Source: Sphingobium lactosutens (GTDB lineage Bacteria > Pseudomonadota > Alphaproteobacteria > Sphingomonadales > Sphingomonadaceae). Taken from it: a stretch of DNA of 64,000 bases. This document shows positions 53,062 to 62,163 of this stretch, one piece after another; position 1 is the stretch's first letter; each line of letters starts with the position of its first letter. The notes beneath the pieces are model-generated. The model saw only the letters and a program-made list of their open reading frames with translations. It was not told the DNA's origin and ran no database searches. The stretch lies in NCBI RefSeq assembly GCF_013393185.1, contig NZ_QJQX01000073.1, positions 1-64,000 on the forward strand, in the 5' to 3' direction. Both the position numbers and the translations under genes were made by a program.

Positions 53062-55811
53062 AGTTTCAGGCGAACGCCGCCATAGACCCTGCGGCCGAAG
53101 GTTTCGATGATGGTCCGGCGATAGACGCTGTTGGCATTCTCCTTGCGCGTGGCATCAAGCAGGTTGACCCCTTCGAGGAAGAAGGACACGCCGGGCATCA
53201 CCGTGATGTTGAGCGATGCGTCGAGCTGGCCATAGGCCTCCCCGAATTCGGGGTTGTTGCCACGGCCCTGCGCCACGATCAGATATTTCGATCGCCAGTT
53301 ATACGCACCGCGCAGGCTGACGACGTCATCCTCATAATAGGCCGAGACGTTGTAGGCATGATGCGACAGGCCCTGGAACGGCAGGGATTCACCGGTGAAG
53401 GCGTCCTTGCCTTCATAGCCGCTGTCCTTCGAATAGGTGTAGTTGGCGATCACACCCATATTCTTGACGACCGGCACATCGATGAAGTCGAACGCAACCT
53501 GCGCGCCCGCTTCGACACCGTTAATCGTCACTTTTTGCGTTCCGTTGGTCGGCACCGTAATATTGTAGATGGTCCCGTCCGCAGCTTCGAAGCGCTCGGT
53601 GGTATTCTGAATGAAGCTACTGATTTCCTTGCGGAAATATGTCACCGACGCGAAGCTGGTCTTGTTGATATAATATTCGAGGCCAGCGTCATATTGCCGC
53701 GCCCGGAACGGTTGCAGCGTCGGATTGCCCCGCGAGCCGGACAGTCCGACAATATCCAGCGTGAAGCGCGGCGCGAGTTGTTGCGGCACCGGGCGCGCCA
53801 TCACTTCGGTCGCGGTCGCGCGCGCCATCAGCTTGTTGGGGATCAGTTCCGCCTTCAGGTTGATGGACGGCAGGAATTCGGTGTTCTTGCTGTCGAATGC
53901 GACGGGCGTGATGACGGGCGGCGGGACCGGCAGGCCCGGCCCAGGTGCACGCTGCGCCGTGCTCTGATAACCGGACGTATCCACCTTGGTATTCACGACG
54001 CGCGCGCCGATCACGCCGCTGACCGGCACCGCGCCGACATCGAACGCGAACGCCGCCTGCGCGAACCCTGCAAGATTGCGTTCCTTGACCTGCCATGTGT
54101 CGGTGTAGGTCTGGCACGTGCCGTCCCGTGTCGCCGGACAGCCACCGGCTGCGAAGGGATCGGGAATACCGACCGCATCGGCCACCGCTTGATTCATGTT
54201 GAGCCATGCCGTGTAGCCACCGTCAAAGCCCAGGTTGCCAGTATGGAAGAATGGTGCCGTGCCGAGCGAAGCATTGCTGCCGATGATTGACTGAATCTGG
54301 TTCTGGACCGCCGGATTGCCGACCCCGCTCAAAACCGTCTGGCGGCTGAACAGCTTGGAATTGACCTCCAGGTTACGCGCCTGAGCACCAATCTTGAAGG
54401 ATGTGAACGGGCCACCGTCGGGCTTATATTCCGCATCCAGCTTGGCCATCTTTTCGGTCTGATCGTCATAGCGCGGACGGCGCAGAACTGTCAGCTGGTT
54501 GATCCCCGCTGTGGTGGTCGGATCATTGGGCAGAGTGATCTGCGGCGCTTGCTGTGGATTGTTATAATCCACGATCAGGCGCGACATGCCGGTAACGGCC
54601 GCCGTCGCGTTGATCTCGTTATTATAAGCCTTCGCCTTGGAGTAAGAGATTTTCGGCGTCAGCGTCAGCTTGCCCGTGGTCCAGTCGCCGCCAATGGCGA
54701 CATTGTAGGTGGTGCGGGTAATATCGCCCAGAATGTTGCGATAGGATACACCGAGCTGGCTGGCCGCGCCGCTGTTATTGATCATTTCGAGATGCTGGAC
54801 GGTGTTATCCGGCCCCATTACTGTTCTGGCGGTATCGACCGTGCCGCCGGACGTGCCGGTTTGCAGGAATTGCGACGTCACCGACTGGATCGAACGGGTC
54901 CAGTTGCTTTCCAGATACAGGTTCAGATCGTCGCTCGGCTTCCATTCGACAATACCGTTCAGGGCATAGCGGCGGGTTTCGAGACGGTTGATGACGTAGC
55001 GCGGAATGTCGGGGAAGAATTCGCCCACGCCATCGCCATTCAGGTCATAGGGCTGCACACCCGGCGTCACGCGATCGCTATCCAGTTGCACCCAACCCGT
55101 GGTGCGCGCCTGATGGCTTTCGACATTGCGGTTTTCGAAAGTGCCCGACACCAGAACGCCCAGCGTGCCGTCAGCGAAGGTATCACTGCCGATGATAGCC
55201 AGGCGCGGGTCCATATGGTCGCCGATATCAGCGTAGATGGCCTGCGCCGACCCTGCAAGATAAGGCTTGCCGCCATTGTCGAATGGGCGACGCGTGATAA
55301 CGCGCACGGTGCCGCCGACACCGCCTTCGGTCATGTCGGCGGTCGCGGACTTCACGACCTCAAGCCGGTTGACGAATTCGGAGGGCAGGTCACGGAAGTC
55401 AACGTCCCGTCCGCCGCCAACGGATGTCGAAAGCGCGGTCGTGCCATTGATCTCGACGCGATTGAGTTGCGGATCGGCGCCGCGAATGGTGATGCCTGCA
55501 CCTTCGCCGTCGGCGCGGTTAAGCTGAACACCGGTAACGCGCTGCAACGCCTCGCCGACATTCTTGTCGGGGAACTTGCCGATATCCTCCGCCGAAATCG
55601 CATCCAGCACCTGCGGCGCATTACGCTTGGCGTTGAGCGCGCCCTGAAGGCTGCTGCGGATGCCGGTCACGACGATATCCGTGTCGGCGACATTCTCCTG
55701 CTGGGGGCCGCCGTCCTGCGGCAGCGCTTCCTGCGCAGCCACGGCCAGCGGTGTCACCGCGACCAGCGCCGCATAGGAAATCGAAGCAAGTTTCACATGT
55801 CGCAACCGCAC
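53058..55811 (-). CDS. TonB-dependent receptor of the rhamnogalacturonan/pectin operon
   Basis: This 917-residue receptor starts at GTG 55811 after GGGAGGATGACTG. A signal peptide ends near AVAAQE and the TonB box is DIVVTG. The plug includes AEDIGKFPDKNVGEALQRVTG, ITIRGADPQLNRVEING and SATADMTEGGVGGTVRV, the Caulobacter/Xanthomonas carbohydrate TBDR type also seen at 5892. The barrel ends in YGGVRLKL. It is translationally coupled to the DUF6250 gene and followed by PL26-like and PL22 genes, so import of rhamnogalacturonan fragments is a good inference. Overlapping palindromes lie 18-39 bases upstream. Confidence 0.9.
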   Translation of the reverse strand: MRLRHVKLASISYAALVAVTPLAVAAQEALPQDGGPQQENVADTDIVVTGIRSSLQGALNAKRNAPQVLDAISAEDIGKFPDKNVGEALQRVTGVQLNRADGEGAGITIRGADPQLNRVEINGTTALSTSVGGGRDVDFRDLPSEFVNRLEVVKSATADMTEGGVGGTVRVITRRPFDNGGKPYLAGSAQAIYADIGDHMDPRLAIIGSDTFADGTLGVLVSGTFENRNVESHQARTTGWVQLDSDRVTPGVQPYDLNGDGVGEFFPDIPRYVINRLETRRYALNGIVEWKPSDDLNLYLESNWTRSIQSVTSQFLQTGTSGGTVDTARTVMGPDNTVQHLEMINNSGAASQLGVSYRNILGDITRTTYNVAIGGDWTTGKLTLTPKISYSKAKAYNNEINATAAVTGMSRLIVDYNNPQQAPQITLPNDPTTTAGINQLTVLRRPRYDDQTEKMAKLDAEYKPDGGPFTSFKIGAQARNLEVNSKLFSRQTVLSGVGNPAVQNQIQSIIGSNASLGTAPFFHTGNLGFDGGYTAWLNMNQAVADAVGIPDPFAAGGCPATRDGTCQTYTDTWQVKERNLAGFAQAAFAFDVGAVPVSGVIGARVVNTKVDTSGYQSTAQRAPGPGLPVPPPVITPVAFDSKNTEFLPSINLKAELIPNKLMARATATEVMARPVPQQLAPRFTLDIVGLSGSRGNPTLQPFRARQYDAGLEYYINKTSFASVTYFRKEISSFIQNTTERFEAADGTIYNITVPTNGTQKVTINGVEAGAQVAFDFIDVPVVKNMGVIANYTYSKDSGYEGKDAFTGESLPFQGLSHHAYNVSAYYEDDVVSLRGAYNWRSKYLIVAQGRGNNPEFGEAYGQLDASLNITVMPGVSFFLEGVNLLDATRKENANSVYRRTIIETFGRRVYGGVRLKL

Positions 55812-55828
55812 CAGTCATCCTCCCTTTA

Positions 55829-55850
55829 CCAACATTCCACATGTTGGAAT
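55829..55850. promoter_or_regulatory. Overlapping palindromes at the rhamnogalacturonan operon promoter
   Basis: CCAACAT-TCCAC-ATGTTGG (55829-55847) and ATTCCA-CATGT-TGGAAT (55834-55850) overlap. They lie just upstream of the TBDR ribosome-binding site, where a repressor would block transcription. The sequence differs from the GACACCGGTGTC sites of the first pectin locus. Confidence 0.55.
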
Positions 55851-55964
55851 TCAATTACGTTATTTGGAAAAATGACCCCTCCTTGTCAAGCCACTGTTTT
55901 TTAAGGCGGACAGAAGGAGGCATGAACGCGACGGAAAGAGTCTGTAAAAATTAAATAAGTGAAT

Positions 55965-55991
55965 GATATTATTGATATTATTGATATTATT
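55965..55991. repeat. Three tandem copies of GATATTATT
   Basis: A nine-base unit is repeated three times without error in the AT-rich gap between the divergent TBDR and substrate-binding-protein genes. Copy-number change could alter promoter spacing. The rest of 55851-56221 shows no gene. Confidence 0.8.
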
Positions 55992-56221
55992 GGAGATTCC
56001 AAATTTGCCCCGCCACGGATCGAGGCGGGAGGGATGCGGAGGGATCCGATCGCCCGACAGGGGCGGCGACAGGCTTCAGCCGCCGGGCGGCACCGCGATG
56101 CGTTGCTGACCGCCACGGCCCGTCCAGCTTGAGCGGGACTGCCCTGCATATTTACGATCGTCATGCCTCAACAGGCGCTTCGATTGCTAGACAGGCGGTC
56201 ATCCCTGGGGGTTTTCGATCC

Positions 56222-57160
56222 ATGTCCACAATTATCGACCGTCGTTCCGCGCTGCTTTTCATGGCCGGCTCCGCTCTGTCGGCCTGCGCGGGAAAAGGTG
56301 CGGCCGACGCGGGGACGTTGTTCGTCGGGGACCAGCGTGGCGGGTCGCGCGTCGTGTTGCAGGGCGCCAGGCGGCTGGACAAGGTTCCCTATCGGATCGT
56401 CTGGTCGCAATTTCCCAATGCCGCCCCATTGCTGGAGGCGCTGAACGCGGGCGCGATCGACAGCGGAATCGGCGGCGATTCCGCCTTCATCTTCGCCGCA
56501 GGCACCGATGCACGGATCAAGGCGATCGGCGCGCAGGCGACGCGCGGCATGGGACCCGTTATATTGGTGCGCCGCGATTCATCGATCCGATCGCTCGCGG
56601 ACCTGGCGGGTCGCAAGGTCGCGACTCCGCGCGGGTCCATCAGCCACAATCATGTGCTTTCGGTGCTGGAAGCTTATGGCCAGCCCTATGACGCCGTGAA
56701 CTTCGCCTTTCTCTCTCCTTCGGACGGCCGCGCGGCATTGCAGAGCGGCGCGGTCGACGCCTGGGCGATCTGGGATCCCAATGCCGCCATGGCGGAACAG
56801 GAAGGCGCCCGCATTCTGCCCGGCAAGACGGATCTCGTCCCTGGCTATGGCCTGATGTTCGGGCGCGAAGGCGCGATTGCCGACAAGCGCGCGCTGCTCC
56901 AAGACTATCATGATCGCCTCTATGCCGGCTGGGAATGGTCGGCGAAGAACCGGGATGCCTATGTCGAGCTGATGCACAAGGATACGGGCCTCGCCCTCGA
57001 CATCCTGCGCATCAGCCAGGGCCGCGCGGATCGTTTTCCCGCCAGTGTCGATGCGGCGCTGATCGCGCAGCAACAGGAAACGGCCGACCGTTATTTCCGC
57101 GCCGGCGTGATCGACCGCAAGCTGGACGTCCGGCCACTGTTCGACACCAGCTTTTCATGA
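56222..57160 (+). CDS. NMT1/SsuA-like substrate-binding lipoprotein
   Basis: This 312-residue protein starts at ATG 56222. The leader DRRSALLFMAGSALSAC ends in a lipobox (LSAC), so it is probably lipid-anchored. GDQRGGSRVVLQGAR, ALNAGAIDSGIGGDSAFIFA, DLAGRKVATPRGSISHNHV and DAWAIWDPNAAMAEQ follow the fold and order of aliphatic sulfonate/taurine-binding proteins. No ABC permease or ATPase gene is next to it, which is unusual. It overlaps the molybdoenzyme gene by four bases, so the two are co-translated. Binding of an organosulfur compound is inference. Confidence 0.85.
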   Translation: MSTIIDRRSALLFMAGSALSACAGKGAADAGTLFVGDQRGGSRVVLQGARRLDKVPYRIVWSQFPNAAPLLEALNAGAIDSGIGGDSAFIFAAGTDARIKAIGAQATRGMGPVILVRRDSSIRSLADLAGRKVATPRGSISHNHVLSVLEAYGQPYDAVNFAFLSPSDGRAALQSGAVDAWAIWDPNAAMAEQEGARILPGKTDLVPGYGLMFGREGAIADKRALLQDYHDRLYAGWEWSAKNRDAYVELMHKDTGLALDILRISQGRADRFPASVDAALIAQQQETADRYFRAGVIDRKLDVRPLFDTSFS

Positions 57161-59451
57161 CCCGCTATTCCGCCGCCCATTGGGGCGTCTACGAGGTGTC
57201 GCCGGGGGAGGACGGCGCGCCTCTACGCCTGTCGCCCCTTCGTAACGATCCTGATCCCAATCCGATCGGTCTCGACCAGTTACATGATGACGTGGCGCGG
57301 CTGCGCATCGCCCGGCCGGCGGTGCGCAAGGGCTGGCTGGAAAACCGTGCGCGAACGGGCCGGGGTGAGGAACCCTTCGTGGACCTGCCCTGGGACGAGG
57401 CGCTGGATATCGTCGCCGCCGAAATCGCACGGGTACGCCGCGACTATGGCCATCACGCAATTTTCGGCGGCTCCTATGGCTGGGCCAGCGCCGGCCGCTT
57501 CCATCATGCCCAGAGCCAGCTCCACCGCTTCTACAACATGCTGGGCGGCTACGTTCGCAGCGTCGACAGCTACAGCCTTGGCGCGGGACGCGTGTTGATG
57601 CCGCACGTCGCGACAAGCATGGACGACAGCAATCTGTCCCACACGAGCTGGGACGTGCTGGAATCGCATTGCCAGCTATTTGTCAGCTTCGGCGGCGTCC
57701 CGCTCAAGAATACGCGGGTATCCTCCAGCGGCGCGGGGCGGCATCGCGCGCGCGCGGGCCTTCGACGGCTGCGGCAAGCGGGCGCGCGGATCGTCAATAT
57801 CGGGCCGGTGGGCGACAATCTGGGCGATGGCGATGCCGACGAATGGATCGCGATCCGGCCCAATACCGACACGGCGATGATGCTGGCGCTGGCCTGGGTG
57901 GTGTTGCACGATCCCCTGTTCGACCGTCGCTTTCTCGACAGCCATACGGTCGGATTCGACCGTTTCCGCGGCTATCTGACCGGAGAGGCGGACGGCATCG
58001 CGAAAACGCCTGACTGGGCGCAGGCGATCACCGGCGTGCCCGCCGCGCGCATCGCGGCTCTCGGCCGCGACCTGCTGCGGCATCGCACGATGCTGAACTG
58101 CGCCTGGGCGCTACAGCGCGCCGCTCATGGCGAACAACCCTTCTGGGCATTGGTGACGCTCGCCGCCATGGTCGGGCAGATCGGCTTGCCCGGCGGCGGC
58201 TATGGCCTGGGCTATGGTGCGATGAATGTCATGGGCAGCGCCCATCCCCGCGTGCCCGGACCGGTCTTTCCGCAGGGGAACAACCGCGTCTCCGCCTTCA
58301 TTCCCTGCGCCCGGATCGCCGACATGCTGCTGCATCCGGGCGAGCGCTTCACCTATAATGGCGGTGTCCATGCCTATCCCGACATTCGCCTGGTCCACTG
58401 GGCGGGTGGCAATCCCTTCCACCATCATCAGGATCTCAACCGCCTGCAACGGGGCTGGGCGCGACCGGATACGATCATCGTGCAGGAACCCTATTGGACG
58501 CCGGTTGCGCGACAGGCCGACATCGTCCTGCCCGCTACCATCGCGCTGGAGCGCGACGATATCGGCTTCGCCACGCGCGAGGGACTGTTCGTCGCCATGC
58601 GCCAGGCGGTTCCCCCCAGCGGCGAAGCCCGCGACGACCACGCCATTTTCGTGGCTTTGGGCCAGCGGCTGGGCATCGAACAGCACTTTACCGAAGGACT
58701 GGACACGGTCGACTGGCTGCGGCGCATCTATGCCGAAAGCGCGGAAAAGATCGCGGCGACCGGACTCAACCTACCCGATTTCGACCATTTCTGGGAAGAG
58801 GGGATCATCGACCTGTCGGCGCATGACCGGCCCCATGTCATGCACGCCGATTTCCGCCGCGATCCCGTGGCTCATCCGCTTCCCACACCGTCGGGTAAGA
58901 TCGAGATCTTTTCCGAACGGATCGCCGGTTTCGATCTGGCCGACTGCCCCGGCCACCCTGTCTGGCTCGAACCCTATGAATGGCTCGGCCATGAAAAAGC
59001 GGCCCGCTATCCGCTCCATCTCCTTTCGGACCAGCCCGAGCGGCGGCTACACAGCCAGCTCGATGCGAGTCCCTATAGCCGGGCCGGCAAGGTCGCAGGA
59101 CGCGAGCCGGTCTATCTCCATCCTGCCGACGCCGCCATCCGCGGCATCAGCGACGGCGATGTAGTCGAATTGTTCAACGATCGCGGCCGTTGCCTCGCCG
59201 GGGCGATCCTGAGCGATGCGATCATGCCCGGCGTGGCGCGACTGGCGACTGGCGCCTGGTTCGATCCCGGCCCGGAACTGGAACGGCACGGCAATCCCAA
59301 TGTTCTGACCCTCGACCGCGGTGCGTCGGACCTGTCGCAGGGCTGCGTCGCCCAGACCTGCCTTGTGGACGCGCGGCGGTTCGAAGGCGAACCGCCGCGC
59401 GTCACCATCTTCGATCCGCCTCAGATTTTGCCGCGCAGCGTCACGCCATAG
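57157..59451 (+). CDS. BisC-type molybdopterin S-/N-oxide reductase
   Basis: This 764-residue member of the DMSO reductase family starts at ATG 57157 in the preceding stop. It has no signal peptide, so it should be cytoplasmic like biotin sulfoxide reductase. AHWGVYEV is the usual N-terminus, SYGWASAGRFHHAQSQ carries the serine-ligand segment for bis-MGD molybdenum, and CAWALQRAAHGEQPFW, GGNPFHHHQDLNRL and QEPYWTPVARQADIVLPATIALERD (in parts) are cofactor loops. No iron-sulfur cysteines are seen. It probably reduces a sulfoxide such as biotin or methionine sulfoxide. Its end overlaps the convergent TBDR gene by 31 bases. Confidence 0.85.
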   Translation: MTRYSAAHWGVYEVSPGEDGAPLRLSPLRNDPDPNPIGLDQLHDDVARLRIARPAVRKGWLENRARTGRGEEPFVDLPWDEALDIVAAEIARVRRDYGHHAIFGGSYGWASAGRFHHAQSQLHRFYNMLGGYVRSVDSYSLGAGRVLMPHVATSMDDSNLSHTSWDVLESHCQLFVSFGGVPLKNTRVSSSGAGRHRARAGLRRLRQAGARIVNIGPVGDNLGDGDADEWIAIRPNTDTAMMLALAWVVLHDPLFDRRFLDSHTVGFDRFRGYLTGEADGIAKTPDWAQAITGVPAARIAALGRDLLRHRTMLNCAWALQRAAHGEQPFWALVTLAAMVGQIGLPGGGYGLGYGAMNVMGSAHPRVPGPVFPQGNNRVSAFIPCARIADMLLHPGERFTYNGGVHAYPDIRLVHWAGGNPFHHHQDLNRLQRGWARPDTIIVQEPYWTPVARQADIVLPATIALERDDIGFATREGLFVAMRQAVPPSGEARDDHAIFVALGQRLGIEQHFTEGLDTVDWLRRIYAESAEKIAATGLNLPDFDHFWEEGIIDLSAHDRPHVMHADFRRDPVAHPLPTPSGKIEIFSERIAGFDLADCPGHPVWLEPYEWLGHEKAARYPLHLLSDQPERRLHSQLDASPYSRAGKVAGREPVYLHPADAAIRGISDGDVVELFNDRGRCLAGAILSDAIMPGVARLATGAWFDPGPELERHGNPNVLTLDRGASDLSQGCVAQTCLVDARRFEGEPPRVTIFDPPQILPRSVTP

Positions 59452-61808
59452 AGGCGGGGTTCCCCGATCGACGCCAGCGCCACGCCATAGGTCGAATTGA
59501 CGCTGATCGTGTTGTAATAATCCTTGTCGAACAGATTGCGGACCCATAGCGACAGATCCCACCGGCCCTCGCTCTGGCGCAACCCGGCATGCGCGCCGAA
59601 CAGGGCATAGCCCGGCACGCGCGAGAAGGGATCCAGATTGACCGTGGCGTAATAGCCCGAGCGGTAGCTGCCGTCCGCGCCGACATAAAAGTCCCGGTCA
59701 TTACCGGCTGGATGGGCATATTCCACCGTTCCGCCCAGCGACCATTTGGGCGCGCCAGACGCCTGTCGCCCCGACAGATCGACCGAGCTGCGGTAGGATT
59801 CCAGATAGGAAGGCATTGCATTGGTATATTTGCGATATCTGGCGTCATTATAGGTTGCGGCAAAGGTTGCGCTCAGCCCCTCGACCGGCGCGATACGCGC
59901 GTCCAGTTCGACGCCACGCGACCGCAACGTGCCGACATTGGCGATATAATAGGCGGCCGGGCTGACCGACGTGTTGGCGTAATTGGCCTGATAATCCTTG
60001 TCCTCGGTCCAGAAGAGCGCGCCGTTCAATTCCACCGCGCCGCCTGCAAAACGGGTCTTTAGGCCGAGTTCGAAGGCATCGACCTTCTCCGGCCGCACGA
60101 AGATATCGACACTCAGAGTCTGGCGGACCAGATTGATCCCCGGTGACTTATAGCCCCGCGAATAGCTATAATAGGCATGGGCATTGTCCGCGATATCATA
60201 GGCCGCGATCAGCGTGCCCGACAGATTGTCGGTGTTACGCTTGGCATAATAGCTGCCGACCGGCGCATAGGCGGCGCGCAGCGCGATGGCCGTCGCCTGA
60301 TATTCGGCCGGCAATGCGCTGATCGGCACCACGTCGCCCCGCGCGTCCGCATCATAAAGGCCCGTCTTGTGCTCATAGGTGTAGCGCAATCCTCCCGTCA
60401 GGCGGAAACGCGGCGAGATGTTCCAGGTCGCCTGGCCATAGGCGGCATAGCTGTGCGTCGCCGGCACGACATGCGCGTAGGATTCGAGGCCATCGAGAAT
60501 CGCGGCGGGCAGCGGCGAAACCGTCGCGGTCGGCGTGTTTGCGGTGCGCAACCAGCCGACGGCATCCTTGCCGTAGACGGTACGCTGCTTGTCATCGGCT
60601 TCCTGCCAGAAGAAATAGAGGCCGGCGCTGAAATCGATCGTCCGCTCGCCGGTGGATGCGATGCGGAATTCCTGGCTGAATTGCTGCTGGTCGGTTTCGA
60701 CCACGCCCAGCGTAGAGATTTCCGCGCCGATCTGGTCGCCGTCATAATTGGGCACCCATTTCCAGTTGCGATAGGCGGTGATGGAGGTGAGGGTCACGCC
60801 GGGCAGGTCGAGATCGGCCTGCGCCTGGAACCCATAGCTCGGCATTTCGTCATATTGGCTGTTGTTGAGGTCGACCTTGCGGTCGAAGGCATCGACCGTC
60901 CCCGGAACATAGCCGACATCCGCTGCACGGCGGTAGAATCCGCGCACCTGCGTTCCGTTATTGAGCGTGGTCGGCAACACCGCCGCGATGCTCTGGAATC
61001 CGACGTCGCCCTTCTGGATCGAATAGTCGGCGATGAAGCGGAGCCGGAAATTGTCGGTCGGCTTGTAGAGCAGGTCGAACCGCGCGCTGTGATTGTCGAG
61101 ATTGTCCCAATCCTCGTCATAGACGCTGTTGTGGATCAGGCCGCCGCGCGACGTGCGGAGATAGGAGACGCGAAACGCCAGCTCGTCGTTCAGGGCCGCG
61201 TTCAGGCTCACATAGCCGCGGAAATAATCATGATTGCCATAGCTGGCTTCCGCCTTCGCCTCATTGGTGAAGCTGGGCGCGAGGGTCCTGATGTCGATCG
61301 CGCCCGCGACGGTATTCTTGCCGAACAGCGTTCCTTGCGGCCCGCGCAGCAACTGGATGCTTTCGACATCGATCAGGTCGGTGATGACCGATCCGGTGCG
61401 CGGTCGATAGACGCCGTCGACATAAAGGCCCACCCCCTGCTCCAACCCGTCATTGGTCCCGCCCGAATTGGTGCCGATACCGCGAATGGTGATGGTCTGG
61501 TTGCGTCCGCTGAACCCCTGGATATTGAGGCTCGGCAATTGCTGGATCGACTGTTTCAGGGTGAAGGCGCCCTGGCTCGTGATTGCATCGCCACTGATGG
61601 CGCTGATTGCGATCGGCACCTTTTGCGCGTCTTCCTTGCGGTAGCGCGCGGTGACGACGATGCTTTCGACACCGGCATCGCCACCGTCCGCCGCCGCCGC
61701 TTCCGGCGTCTGGGCGAAGGCCGCGCCCGGCAGGCCAAGCAACGTGCCCCCGCCCAGCAGACCAGTGACCAGAAGACGCTTGATCGCCCGCGCCCGATAA
61801 TGATTCAT
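59421..61808 (-). CDS. TonB-dependent receptor next to the sulfur cluster
   Basis: This 795-residue receptor starts at ATG 61808. AAGGGGC lies upstream, inside a hairpin. The signal peptide ends at AAFAQT and the TonB box is SIVVTAR. VPIAISAISGDAI, QLPSLNIQGFSG, VGLYVDGVYRPRTG and IQLLRGPQGTLFGKNTVAGAI are typical of a large sphingomonad TBDR group. The barrel ends LYGVTLRGKI. It converges on the BisC-type gene with a 31-base coding overlap. Receptors of this group accompany organosulfur genes in sphingomonads, so an organosulfur ligand is possible but not shown. Confidence 0.9.
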   Translation of the reverse strand: MNHYRARAIKRLLVTGLLGGGTLLGLPGAAFAQTPEAAAADGGDAGVESIVVTARYRKEDAQKVPIAISAISGDAITSQGAFTLKQSIQQLPSLNIQGFSGRNQTITIRGIGTNSGGTNDGLEQGVGLYVDGVYRPRTGSVITDLIDVESIQLLRGPQGTLFGKNTVAGAIDIRTLAPSFTNEAKAEASYGNHDYFRGYVSLNAALNDELAFRVSYLRTSRGGLIHNSVYDEDWDNLDNHSARFDLLYKPTDNFRLRFIADYSIQKGDVGFQSIAAVLPTTLNNGTQVRGFYRRAADVGYVPGTVDAFDRKVDLNNSQYDEMPSYGFQAQADLDLPGVTLTSITAYRNWKWVPNYDGDQIGAEISTLGVVETDQQQFSQEFRIASTGERTIDFSAGLYFFWQEADDKQRTVYGKDAVGWLRTANTPTATVSPLPAAILDGLESYAHVVPATHSYAAYGQATWNISPRFRLTGGLRYTYEHKTGLYDADARGDVVPISALPAEYQATAIALRAAYAPVGSYYAKRNTDNLSGTLIAAYDIADNAHAYYSYSRGYKSPGINLVRQTLSVDIFVRPEKVDAFELGLKTRFAGGAVELNGALFWTEDKDYQANYANTSVSPAAYYIANVGTLRSRGVELDARIAPVEGLSATFAATYNDARYRKYTNAMPSYLESYRSSVDLSGRQASGAPKWSLGGTVEYAHPAGNDRDFYVGADGSYRSGYYATVNLDPFSRVPGYALFGAHAGLRQSEGRWDLSLWVRNLFDKDYYNTISVNSTYGVALASIGEPRLYGVTLRGKI

Positions 61809-61809
61809 C

Positions 61810-61837
61810 GCATGCCCCTTGATATTGTCGGGCATGC
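61810..61837 (-). promoter_or_regulatory. Hairpin enclosing the ribosome-binding site of the TBDR
   Basis: On the minus strand GCATGCCC and GGGCATGC pair over a 12-base loop and end one base before the ATG. The 3' arm holds the GGGG of the Shine-Dalgarno, so the hairpin could limit translation. The remaining bases up to 62163 show no gene or other structure. Confidence 0.5.
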
Positions 61838-62163
61838 CATAGGGAGGGGATGGGCCCCGGTTCCAACGCGGATCACATGGCCGCTTATGCGTATTACCAA
61901 ATGATTGAGCTTCGCTCACCGATCGGCGCGATCGGCTCAACCCTGGCCGGATCAAACAGAGCTTCGTGGCCGCTTCACATGGCCTCGTTCCGGCGGTTGC
62001 CTTTGCTGCCGACGGATGACGAGATTATGCGGCGATGCAGGCTTCTCAAACCCCGGTCAGGCAAGGCGTTGACGGTCGACGGTTAGGCGCGTTTGGGCTG
62101 CAAGTGAAAGCGCTCCGGGTCCGAGCACAAGGTGGCTCGCCCGTTGGAGAGCGCATCACCCGC

